From Alitta virens (taxonomy: Eukaryota > Annelida > Polychaeta > Phyllodocida > Nereididae): 64,000 nucleotides of DNA. The position numbers were made by a program, and so were the translations under genes. Shown piece after piece: positions 1 to 11,619 of this stretch; position 1 is the first letter of the stretch, and each line of letters starts with the position of its first letter. The stretch covers positions 37,331,336 through 37,395,335 of the forward strand of contig OW028580.1 in assembly GCA_932294295.1 (NCBI GenBank), in the 5' to 3' direction. Below the pieces are notes generated by a model, which was not told the DNA's origin, made no database searches, and worked only from the letters and a program-made list of their open reading frames with translations.

Positions 1-68
1 TTATATGAGAGGATTGTTTTTCAATATTAAATATTCGAAGTCTAATATATTATTTCGACGTTTTTCAG

Positions 69-3000
69 CCGAATTTCAGGAAATTCACGCAATAATAGAA
101 GAACATCAAGACGCGATACGAAAACTTGCAAGAAACTTACAGTTTGGCAGAGGATCAAATATTTCTACAATGCACCAATGATCATTCTTAGACATAATTG
201 TGTAAGTGCTTCAAAACTAAATTAAGTTTTAGTGCAACTACAGTCACCCAACATTTGATTTTGCATCATACATCTGTGTTATATTATTATGTACCTTAGG
301 CATTGTACAGCTGACTGATAAATTTGATGACGTAAAGGAAATTATCTAAAATTTGGCCAACACAGGGCTCTGTGCAACGCACAGATGTGAATGAGATTAT
401 TGGTTTGTGTGTCACCAAACATAATATAATTAACTTACTGTTCTTAATCTCCATTATATTTCTTATATATTTGCAGCTATCGTACATGACCTTCATTATC
501 TTCTACAGCATTCTTCTCCTCACACGATTTAACAAGACAATGGATGTTTGGGATTATCTTCTGATATTTTGGGTGATCACTTTGTTTGCCGAAGAAATAA
601 GACAGGTATGTCGCTTAAAATGCTAAGTGGTTGCCACAAGAATAATTAAATAATGATGTTTACACTGTACTTTGAAAATAATTGGTGCACAAATTTATGA
701 ACAATATTTGAATACAAATGTAACCACTAATACTAATGGACACCAACAATTTGCAAGGCTATAATGGGCATATACATTGGGTTGCATAAGTATTCATGCT
801 TCATGGAGTTTGCAACCAGATACATCTGCTATAATTATATACCAGATAAAATGTATTAGTGTAATCACCACAAATGTTTTTTAGTGATTATTTATAAAAA
901 AATTTAATTTTCATGTAACTTTGCAACTGTTGTGTAATGTTACGTAACCTGCCAACTTATGAACTATATATATTTAACATCTTAGAATAGGGGCATGACA
1001 TAGTGAATATTTTCGTTAGATTTTTTCTCAGAATTTGTTGAAATTTACCCAGGAAACTTATGGAATATTTGTTGGCCTGATGACTTTAATAGAGCAATAA
1101 ATTGGTAAAAATGCATCAATATTGCATCTTGTTTTTTCAAGAGCCAATCTTCAGTTCTTATCCTTCAAACTTACATTGTTTAATAGTTGGTCAATGAACA
1201 CCCAAAAGTGAAAGTTCCAAACAGACACCCAAATTTTACTATTTTATCGAAAGAAGTAAAAAAGAAATATAAAATTTTGATGAAATTAATATAATCATGT
1301 AGTAGGCCCTTTAATTAAAAAAGTGCCAATGATATAGCCATAGTTCTCTGAAACCAACAAAAAAAGAACTTTTGGAAGAAAAGAAAGCAAGATCAACATT
1401 AATTATGAGACTATGGACAATAACGTACCACAACCCTAAAAAGGCATGTATGTGAGTTTGCACTTGCACAGGTTATATAACATTAACTACAAGTTACAAA
1501 GTAGCTTTAAATTTGCAAAATATGGTAAATTATCACTTCCAAGAAAATTGTGTCATATTATTCAACTTTGTGCAATTGGGTGTCGGCTGTTCGTTTAGTA
1601 ATTACTAATTAGTGGTGATTGTCAGGTGTTATCTCAGTAATCACTGTGTGTCGTCACCTCACAGCCCAGTGACCTAATTATGTACATGTTTTGCTTGTTT
1701 ACTCATCTAAAGTAAATTTATCCATTTTTCTTAGTTTATAGAATGGCTTATGATATTAAAGGTCTAACAATGAATCACAGAATAAATAGAACCGGTTAAT
1801 TTAGGGGTAAATAATCTAAACAGATCTGTTCCCAGCCAACTGTGTGTGGATAGATCTTTATGTGCTGAGTTGAATCAGTTCTTGTTCTGACAAGCAGGCA
1901 ATTCAGAAAAACGACAACTCTTGAATGGAACAAAAGTTTGCATTAATTTTGAATCTTGATTTAACCTATTCTATTGCACAGTTGTTAAAATTACTTTATA
2001 TTATTTTAATTATGTTTTAAAATCAATTTCATCCTAGGTGGCAACTGACGAATCTTCATCGATAAGACTTAAATTAACAAACTGCTTCATTGACGAATGG
2101 AACATACTCGACGCAGTGACAATCCTGTCTTTCATGGCGGGTGTGATATTGCGTTTAATCCCAGGGTCTGTCTGTCCGGAGTGTTTCTGTGTCGCCAGGA
2201 TTGTCCTTACCATCAATTTGATGACTTTCTGTTATCGTATCCTCCATATCTTCTCCGTCCACAAAGAACTCGGGCCCAAGTGGGTCATGATCCGTAGGAT
2301 GGTGAGTTTGAAAATAGAGTATTTTCACTGAGCAACCCTGAATTTAGCAAGACATAAGTCTTTCTACTCCTCTCATTACTCATTTTGTTTCTCAGACAAA
2401 GTAGATTATAGTGTATTGATTCCATAAATAAAATTTTCTCAGTGAAATAACAGAAATCGAATGAATAATAAGATGTCAAATATACACATTTAAATGTGCT
2501 AAGATAGCATTTGATAAAGATACCCTGTACATTACCCACATTAAAAAAAAACTACCTATGAGCATGATTATAAAAGGTCATTAAATGTCAGATTTTAGCA
2601 TAGAATCTAAGTATGAATTGTCTCTTACGGTTGCATATTAAAATCTCACTTGCAGGCAGAGTACCTAAAAAATTCTGTTATCATATTTAAAACACAATTT
2701 TATTTATTACTTCCATTCAGATGGTTGATATATTCTTCTTCATAATAATCCTCATCGTGTTCATCACTGCCTTTGGTCTGGCTTCCCAGGCAATTCTTTA
2801 TCCGAACAGCACTTTGGATTGGGCGTTGCTGAGAGATGTCTTCAAGAAGCCTTACTGGCAGATGTATGGAGAGCTGTATCTTGAAGAGCTGGAAGGTAAC
2901 ATTCAGTGAAGTGTACATAAACTGACATTCAAAGATATGTAATGAAATGTTGATCTAAGCTGATAAAGTTTAGTTAAAATGATCAGGGTATAAAAAGGAA

Positions 3001-3472
3001 AGCAGGTACTGAAATGGTAGTGGTTGAGTTCTGCTCATTTTGACTGGGTGATGACAGTCACTGATGAGACAACATTTATATATAATTTTGTGCTGTCTGA
3101 ATTTATCAATACAAGCACCTTTAAATTAAATTCCAGCTGGCCCTGGAAATTGCCATAATTGCTGTGATATGAATAGTCCCATTGTAATCCCTTAAGGGCA
3201 AAGATTAAAATTATTATGAGACTGAGAGTGTGATCTCCATGCCTAATATCTTTTATATCAGACCTAGCAAGTCTGAGTCGGTTACATTAGCCAGTAAATT
3301 TACCCTTTTCTTATACTCCAGGTGATGTCACTTGCACATCGGATTCGTTGTTATGGCGCAATGGGACCCAAACACGATGTCCTCATGCGCATTGGATTGT
3401 CCCTGCTCTTCTTGGAGTTTACATCCTCATCACCAATGTTCTAATGCCCAACCTTCTCATCGCCATGTTTAG
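69..3472 (+). CDS. TRPM-family cation channel, exons for S1-S6 and pore (gene enters from left edge)
   Basis: Five exons join in phase: 69-201, 477-605, 2038-2301, 2721-2895 and 3322-3472, each with AG acceptor and GT donor. They encode the TRPM transmembrane core. The first exon ends in a pre-S1 stretch (QRIKYFYNAPMIILRHNC). The second covers S1-S2 and ends in FAEEIRQ, close to the TRPM hallmark CEEMRQ. The third covers S3-S4 (WNILDAVTILSFMAG, then HIFSVHKELGPK). The fourth covers S5 and the pore entry (FGLASQAIL, MYGELYLEELE). The fifth covers the outer pore and S6 (NVLMPNLLIAMF). The filter GELYLEEL resembles the TRPM1/3/6/7 type (GEVYAYEI in TRPM7) more than the TRPM2/8 type, so divalent cation conduction is a reasonable inference. 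The N-terminal melastatin domains lie outside the window. The family assignment is firm; the exact subfamily is not. Confidence 0.93.
606..2037 (+). other. TRPM intron without recognisable gene
   Basis: AT-rich intron between the S2 and S3 exons. I see no further exon, RNA gene or clear transposon in it. Confidence 0.7.
2330..2450. repeat. Dispersed repeat, copy 1 (second copy at 58207-58330)
   Basis: Lies just 3' of the S3-S4 exon. It shares a string of blocks with 58207-58330 in the same orientation: cactgagcaaccctgaattt against cactgagcagccctaaattc, then agcaagacataag, then gattccataaat. Reverse-strand readings of both copies share LLCLRNKM-like and TYVLLNSGLLSE-like peptides, but this reflects shared repeat ancestry and I see no gene. 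Confidence 0.6.
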
Positions 3473-3889
3473 GTATGACGGAAATGTATTTGTACGATAT
3501 TAGATATTGTTTATATCTGCATCTAATTTCATGTCTCTTCAAAATCAAGTCTATGGAGTCCTAAAGAGTGGACCAGGAAGGTCAGTGTAGGGCTGTGTTG
3601 TGACATCATTATTAGAGTTTGACTGCGAAAGTTTTTAGTGGGCAATCAGTCCATCCTCTACGGAGGATAGATACTCAATCTAGGATTACTATGAACATCC
3701 TCTCCTAGTTCCTCCCCTTGTGATACTCACTCATATCTTTTTCATTGGACATTGGTGATTTCCCAAACTTTGTGGGGCTTTATGGGATGATGCTCCAACA
3801 AGCTTTAGTAATTTACTTTTCTGACATATTTGTCAGTGTTTTTCACAGCAGTCATGATGTTACGCATTAGATTTATCAGTTGAATGTTC

Positions 3890-4230
3890 CTGGTGCTCCA
3901 TATTGTCTAATGTCTCAATGCTACTGGGTCTGAAGCTAAGTCAGCTTGTATGACCAGCTGCCAGAGGCAGACGTAATGATGAGATGATAAGGCTTGGAGT
4001 CCGCACCATGTTACACATGTACCCCATGGGTGGGGTCTTTACTTCCCTCAGTATAGACACAGAGCACAAAGCACCTCTAATTTAACGTCTCATATCTCTA
4101 GAGATATAAACCTGTATGTAGCTTATGAAGAGTGCCCAGACCTGGCAACCCAGGTCCCAGGAACTTCAGCAAAACTGGCCAATGTGAAATTGACGGATGC
4201 CTTAACCATTAGGCCACCCAGCTGCTTTGA
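3890..4230 (-). repeat. Interspersed repeat with tRNA-like A box
   Basis: The stretch ctgggtctgaagctaagtca followed by tgccagaggcagac recurs at 62155-62250, so this is a dispersed family. Near 4205-4226 the minus strand reads GGTGGCCTAATGGTTAAGGC, which looks like a tRNA A box. A matching B box is not convincing. Probably a tRNA-derived SINE or a composite of two repeats, inside the TRPM intron. Confidence 0.5.
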
Positions 4231-4504
4231 ATAGATTTCTAGATTCAGCTAAAAAAAGTCAGCCCAGCAGTTATTTTTGTGCGATTTATTTCAGTTTTAA
4301 TCTGAACATTTCCTCTTCAAGTCATTGAAATAGTTTTAGTTCATTCAACTTTGTTTTCAGCACTTTCTCTCATTTGTAATTTAACTTACAGCATATTTTC
4401 AGAGTTGCTATTTCATTTACCAGTTTGTATCATTTTCCAGCATAATGCTATGTTCTCTTTCAGCTAATTTCACCAGTTTGATGTTCCTCTGTTTTATTTG
4501 TTAC

Positions 4505-4691
4505 GTGGTGGTGGTGGATTAGGGCTTTACGTCCTGTATTTCTGCACCTGATGGGCTAATTAGGACAGGTAGGGACCATGGCAATGAGATGAAGGATGAA
4601 ACAGCCATCCAACATAGGCTCGACCGGGAATTGAACCCGGGACCCAGTGGTTGGAAGCCCAGCGCACCACCACTGAGCTAGGCCCCCACCC
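4505..4691 (-). mobile_element. tRNA-derived SINE with perfect 16-bp target-site duplication
   Basis: The minus strand begins GGGGGCCTAGCTCAGTGG (A box, tRNA-Ala-like) and continues to GGGTTCAATTCCCGGTC (B box). The body carries gcacctgatgggctaatt and ends in a GTGG-repeat tail. The element is flanked by identical copies of CTGTTTTATTTGTTAC at 4489-4504 and 4692-4707, a classic target-site duplication. A second nearly identical copy is at 49398-49585 and partial copies lie at 59405-59545 and 63850-63875. Confidence 0.88.
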
Positions 4692-4726
4692 CTGTTTTAT
4701 TTGTTACATCCAAGATACAAGATATT

Positions 4727-4851
4727 ATTGTTTGATTAATTGATGCACAACTATGATTTTAAGATTTTCATCTCTTTTTCATTTATTTTTCATTTTCCAC
4801 TACAGTTAAACTTTTGACAATGTCCAAGGCCAGACTGAATCTTATTCTCAT
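4727..4851 (+). repeat. Tandem duplicate of the TRP-box exon acceptor region (dead exon copy)
   Basis: Positions 4727-4851 and 4857-4975 are diverged tandem copies. Both contain a tgtttgattaatt block, a T-rich tract, an acceptor (ttccactacag, ttccacaacag) and the start of the TRP-box exon (ttaaacttttgacaatgtcc against ttacacttttaacgatgtcc). Splicing to the first copy would read AG|T TAA, a stop at the second codon, so only the second copy can encode the TRP box. Confidence 0.75.
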
Positions 4852-4931
4852 TGCAGTATATTTGTTTGATTAATTCATGCAAAAATTACATTTTTCTCTT
4901 ATTTTTCTCTCTCTCTTATTTTCCACAACAG

Positions 4932-5121
4932 TTACACTTTTAACGATGTCCAGCGTCAGACCAATCAGTACTGGCATTTCCAACGATACTTCTTGATCAA
5001 AGAATACCATGATAAACCACCTCTCTCACCGCATTGATATTTCTCAGCCATGTTTTCATCATCTTTCGATTGTGCGTTCGAAAATGTTGCCAGAAGCTCC
5101 CCAACAATGACCATTTTTTTA
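4932..5121 (+). pseudogene. TRPM TRP-box exon with a one-base frameshift
   Basis: Acceptor at 4931. Joined to the S6 exon it reads SYTFNDVQRQTNQYWHFQRY, then EYHDKPPLSPH and a TGA at 5035-5037. This matches the TRP helix of TRPM channels (YTF, QYWKFQRY, EYHxRPxxPP). The +1 frame from about 5031 immediately continues with LIFLSHVFIIFRLCVRKCC, the expected post-TRP re-entrant segment, so a single base has been lost around CCGCATTG (5029-5036). The exon's 3' end is uncertain; a T8 run at 5113-5120 may hide another indel. Either this allele is broken, the assembly has an error, or the channel truly ends at the TRP box. Confidence 0.75.
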
Positions 5122-5867
5122 ATGAGTTACGGAATGATATAAGATAATTGCTCAATAATTTAGTTTGTGGTGAATGGACATAACACTTTGTGGTCAGGTC
5201 TTTAATTACTAATATCGCTAACATCTAACAGGCTCGAATAGTACATACTGGCATACATTGTAGTCCCAGCTCTCGTGGAGTGGTGGTTATGAAATAGAAT
5301 GACACCAACTGTCATAACACGATCTTTCTTTCTGTAAGATCCTCACACATTCATTGTCAGAAGAAATTTAATTGTTCCCCGGAAAAACCTTTAAGAGCTA
5401 TCTGAGCTAATGCTATGGTTATTTGTCATCTTGCAGAAAAACTAACCCTACCAACATCTGACTAATGGCAGTTATGACATATTTTTGTGATCGATCCTTA
5501 GTTGCTACCTCCATTTGTGGTTTGCAACTTTCATCAATTGTCACATCATCAGCTTTTTTTTTTTTGGTGATTTACAATCTCTGCTTCATTTCATAAATGC
5601 ACAACAGAGATAAATCTTTATTTTTACTGTATTCTAGTAATCCCATTTACCTACTGTCGCAGTTTCTTATATTGTTTTCACTTTCTAACTGAAATATGTG
5701 ATATATTCGTTGCTTAGTCACATGATTTTTAAACTATGAGACTATACATTTAGTTTTCTTCATAAGATTCATATTATGAACAGTAGCAAAACAAAATAAA
5801 CTTATAACGATATAACATACTTTCAATATGCTCATTTGTAATTCATTCTTCAAAATCCAACTGACAG

Positions 5868-5973
5868 GTGCTGAGGAAAGACAGCTTGTAACATGGGAAA
5901 AGATGTGTGCAGGAGATTATTTGAGAGAGAAAAAATTGGCAAAGGAAAGTAGTCTGGAGAACCTAGTCATCAG
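5868..5973 (+). CDS. TRPM post-TRP coiled-coil exon
   Basis: Acceptor ctgacag at 5861-5867. The reading frame gives EERQLVTWEKMCAGDYLREK followed by KLAKESSLENL. This lines up with the start of the TRPM C-terminal coiled coil, where TRPM7 has FEEQCVEMYFNEKDDK. The exon ends close to the left boundary of the tandem repeat array (near 5974). No GT donor with the phase needed by the next exon (phase 2) is present: candidates near CCTA|GTCATC are phase 0 and those at GAAA|GTAGTC are phase 1. The true 3' end is therefore unresolved. Confidence 0.7.
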
Positions 5974-6204
5974 AATGGTCTTGACTCAATCACAACAGCT
6001 AGAATATTTTCTACTAAGTCATCTTATTACATGCTGAAGCAAGTAAAAGATCCAATCCATGGGGTAAATGTGTAACTTGGCTGGACTTCTCTCTCTCTCA
6101 CCTCATCAATCATCCCGCGATAGCGGCAAGAACTTGCCTTAGAGGGCTGCACTCCCAGTATCTATCTATTTATCTATCTATCATCTCTGCTATTTTCAAT
6201 TCAG

Positions 6205-6360
6205 GGTCGATCAGATATACCAAACAGTGGAAAAAATTAAAGATACGCATTTTATCGGCAAAGAAACAATTTTTTCAACAGACAACACAACCAATGTTTT
6301 GGAAGGACTTGCATACTTGGAAGATCAGGTGAATATAAATGTTACACTACAATGTATGCG

Positions 6361-6394
<34 letters not shown>

Positions 6395-7814
6395 AAACTC
6401 AGACCTTTCAAAAGATTCATTTGTTGATCTCTCGTTTTTTAATCGTAAGTATAAAAATGTGTCATATCTTGAAAACTGTGTGCATGATAGAGACATGGTA
6501 TAGGTACCAAAGTGTTAATATACACTTTTATATTAACTTTCAGTACATTTGTATGGTCTAAAATTGATACTTTATGAGTTATAAGGCAAAAAAGCCATTT
6601 TCAGCAGAAAAAAATAGCATAAAACTGCATTTCATCTATTTGGCATTTGGGGGAGTTCTAAAACCCCTTCAAATTAGCCCAAATTTTGCATGTGAGACAA
6701 AAAGGGTTTAAAGAAACTTTTTAGGGGTTAGCCCCTTTGAATTTCAGCCTTTAATTTTTTTTGGGACACCCTAATACATATCTAGACTGACTTAACGGTA
6801 AATGAATCTTAAGGATATCTCCCACAAGACCTTTTAAAATTAATAACATCTCTGTTGGCATCAATTGGACTGTGATTCATCAAGTTTGTTAGTCACAAAA
6901 AGTGTTTGTTTAACCATAGAAGTGTGATCAACACTTCTATGCTTCAAATTATATGATTTCATATTTGACCAGATTTTGAAAATTTGCAATATTTACAGAA
7001 ATATTTTGGCAAATTCAATCAATTTCCCATAAGCACTGTACCAGCCATATCCCTTGCACCTCTCTTAAAAATTATATTTGCCTTTCATTCTTTAGACAGC
7101 CATACCCAACTTCATGCATTCTTTGATTAGACATTTCCATCTAATATTTTCCCCAGATGAGAAGAACAGCAAAAGCCATTGACTGGATCACTGTTTCTAT
7201 GGTCAAGAGGGGCCAGGGTTTGATAACTAGTCCTCCCGTTTACGAGGATATTTATAAGAGACGAGAAGAGCGTAAGTACTGTGACTACAAGTTGTGGTGT
7301 AAAAACCAAAAAACAGCAACTCTTTTTAACCTAAAAGGTTGAATTAGGGTATTATTCCTTACTATATTTGTATGCAACTGAACCTTTCTCACCATTCATT
7401 AATATCGAAAATCTGGGTGGGACTTTTAATGGTGGTCTCTGGCACTTCATTTGAGTTAATCTATTACACCATCCTCCAAAAATATAAGATTATTTCAGTA
7501 TATTCACAACAACAATAGTGTTCTTATATGTTGTATGAATGACAAGACTTCATCAGAGAAAGGCTGTACTATACAAATAACAATTCATTCTGAATTTCTG
7601 ACCCTTTGTTGCCTTAAAATTTCTGTTTTATTATTTCTTTTTCTTCTTTTACCTCTAACTTTGGCATAATGATGATTTAGAATACAAATACATTTACAGA
7701 ACATCGAAAGAAACAAGAAATAGCAAACAAAGAAAAGGAAGAGTTTCAAAGACGTTTACTTCAACAGCTTGAATTACAAGTCCAGAACCTCGCAGTATCC
7801 TTGCGACTACCAAT
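6205..7814 (+). CDS. TRPM coiled-coil module 1 (exons A1, B1, C1)
   Basis: Exons 6205-6328 (A1, 124 nt), 7157-7271 (B1, 115 nt) and 7700-7814 (C1, 115 nt). Phases chain A to B to C and C to the next A. A1 reads VDQIYQTVEKIKDTHF and ends AYLEDQ; it resembles the TRPM coiled-coil register RVEQM/RVENM. B1 reads RRTAKAIDWITVSMVKRGQG and ends KRREE. C1 is a highly charged helix (HRKKQEIANKEKEEFQRRLL, then QQLELQVQNLAVSLRLP). Together they give about 118 residues, probably extending the C-terminal pole of the channel tetramer. A1 is the most diverged of the A exons. Confidence 0.8.
6364..6391. repeat. (TA)n microsatellite of unit 1
   Basis: A TA dinucleotide run just downstream of exon A1. The same tract sits at the same place after A2 (8384-8420) and A3 (10061-10165), so it was duplicated with the unit and changed length independently. 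Confidence 0.95.
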
Positions 7815-8224
7815 GTATGTATTTAGTTTTGGAAGCAATAAAGATTATTATAATACTATTATATCCAAGAATTAGCTTCACTGATCCAAAAAGGTAGAGA
7901 TAATGATAACAGTTCAGCAGCATTGATCTACAGGGACTCATCAAGGAATTTTAGATAGATAAGATCTTAGGGTAGGCAATACCAAGCCATCAGAACGGTC
8001 TTGACTCAATCACAACAGCTAGATTTTTTTCTACTAAGTCATCTTATTACATGTTGAGGCAAGTAAAAGATCCCATACATGGGGTAAATGTGTGGCATGG
8101 GTGGACTTCTATCTCTCTCACCTCATCAATCATCCCCCGATAAGATCAAAAACTTGCGTTGGAGGGCTGCACCTCCCATATCTATCTATCTATCTCTCTA
8201 TCATCTCTGCTATATTCAATTCAG

Positions 8225-8380
8225 GGTCGATCAGTTATCCCAAGCCGTGAAAAAACTAAAAGAGACGCATTTCATCAGCAAAGCAACAACTTCTTCAACA
8301 GACAACACAACCAATGTTTTGGAAAGACTTGCATACTTGAAAGATCAGGTGAATAAAAATGTTACACTACAATGCATGCG

Positions 8381-8423
<43 letters not shown>

Positions 8424-9477
8424 TAACTTAACTGTAAATGAGTCTGAAGGATATCTCACACAAGATCTCTAAAATTAATAACATCTCTGTTGGCATCAAT
8501 TGAACTGTGATTCATCAAGTTTGTTAGTCACAAAAAGTGCTTGTTCAACCATAGAAGTGTATTCGACACTTCTATGCTTCAAATTATATGATTTCATATG
8601 TTGTGTTTCATATTTGACCAGATTTGAAAATTTGCAATATTTACAGAAATATTTTCACAAATTCAATCAATTTCCCATAAGCACTCAGTGTACCAGCCAT
8701 ATCCCTTGCACCTCTCTTAAAAATTATACTTGCCTTTCATTTATAAGACTGCCATACCCAACTTCATGCATTCTTTGATTAGACATTTCCATCTAATGTT
8801 TTCCCCAGATGAGAAGAACAGCAAAAGCCCTTGACTGGATCACTGTTTCTATGGTCAAGAGGGGCCAGGGTTTGATAACTAGTCCTCCCGTTTGCGAGGA
8901 TATTTATAAGAGACGAGAAGAGCGTAAGTACTGTGACTACAAGTTGTGTTGCAAAAACCAAAAAACAGCAACTCTTTTTAAGCTAAATGGTTGAATTAGG
9001 GTATCATTCTTTACTATATTTGTATGCAACTGAACCTTTCTCACCATTCATTCATATCGAAAATCTGGGTGGGGCTTTTATGGGTGGGCTCTGGCACTCC
9101 TTATGAGTTAATCTATAACACCATCCTCCAAAAATATAAGATTACTTCAGTATATTTACAACAACAATAGTGTTCTTATATTTTGGAGGGCCCTGTGTAT
9201 GAATGACAAGACTTCATCAGAGAGAGCTGTACTTTACAAATAACAATTGATTCTGAATTTCTGACCCTTTGTTGCCTTAAAATTTCTGTTTTATTCATTT
9301 TATTTCTACCTTTACCTCTAACTTTGGCATAATTATGATTTTGAATACAAATACACTTACAGAACATCGAAAGAAACAAGAAATAGCAAACAAAGAAAAG
9401 GAAGACTATCAAAGACATTTACTTCAACAGCTTGAATTACAAGTCCAGAACCTCACAATATCCTTGCGACTACCAAT
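8225..9477 (+). CDS. TRPM coiled-coil module 2 (exons A2, B2, C2)
   Basis: Exons 8225-8348, 8809-8923 and 9363-9477 have exactly the lengths and phases of module 1. A2 reads VDQLSQAVKKLKETHFISKA. B2 matches B1 except at a few positions (AKALDW for AKAIDW, PPVCED for PPVYED). C2 differs from C1 mainly by EDYQRH for EEFQRR and NLTISL for NLAVSL. All splice sites are canonical and no stop codon interrupts the module, so the copy looks usable. Preserved length and phase across all three exons argue for selection or very recent duplication. Confidence 0.8.
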
Positions 9478-9900
9478 GTATGTATTTCGTTTTTGAAGCA
9501 ATAAAGATTATTATAATACTATTATATCCAAGAATTAGCTTCACTGATCCAAAAAGGTAGAGATAATGATACAGTTCTTGGATGGTTTAGCAGCACTGGT
9601 CTACAGGGCTGATCAAGGAATTTTAGATAGAAAATATCCTAGGGTAGGCAATACCAAGCCATCAGAATGGTCTTGACTAAATCACAACAGCTAGATTATT
9701 TTCTACTAAGTAATCTTATTACATGCTGAGGCAAGTAAAATATCCCATCCATGGGGTAAATGTGTGGCATGGGTGGACTTCTCTCTCTCTCACCTCATCA
9801 ATCATCCCGCGATAGCGGCGAGAACTTGCCTTAGAGGGCTGCACTTTCCGTATCTATCTATCTATCTATCTATCTATCATCTCTGCTATTTTCAATTCAG

Positions 9901-11209
<1,309 letters not shown>

Positions 11210-11619
11210 GTATGTATTTCGTTTTTGAAGCAATAAAGATTATTATAATACTATTATATCCAAGAATTAGCTTCACTGATCCAAAAAGGTAGAGATAATG
11301 ATTACAGTTTAGCAGGACTGGTCTACAGGGACTGATCTAGGAATTTTAGGTAGATAAGATCCTAGGGTGGGCAATACTAAGCCATCAGAACGGTCTTGAC
11401 TCAATCACAACAGCTAGATTATTTTCTACTTAGTTATCTTATTACATGCTGAGGCAAGTAAAAGATCCCATCCATGGGGTAAATGTGTGGCATGGGTGGA
11501 CTTCTCTCTCTCTCACCTCATCAATCATCCTGCGATAGTGGCAAGAACTTGCCTTAGAGGGCTGCACTTCCCATATCTATCTATCTATCTATCTATCATC
11601 TCTGCTATTTTCAATTCAG

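Noticed and set aside
69..180. Open frame EFQEIHAIIEEHQDAIRKLA ending in TGA, looking like the 3' end of a coiled-coil gene
   Set aside because: Another frame of the same exon runs to a strong donor at 201/202 and gives QRIKYFYNAPMIILRHNC, which joins in phase to S1 of the TRPM channel.
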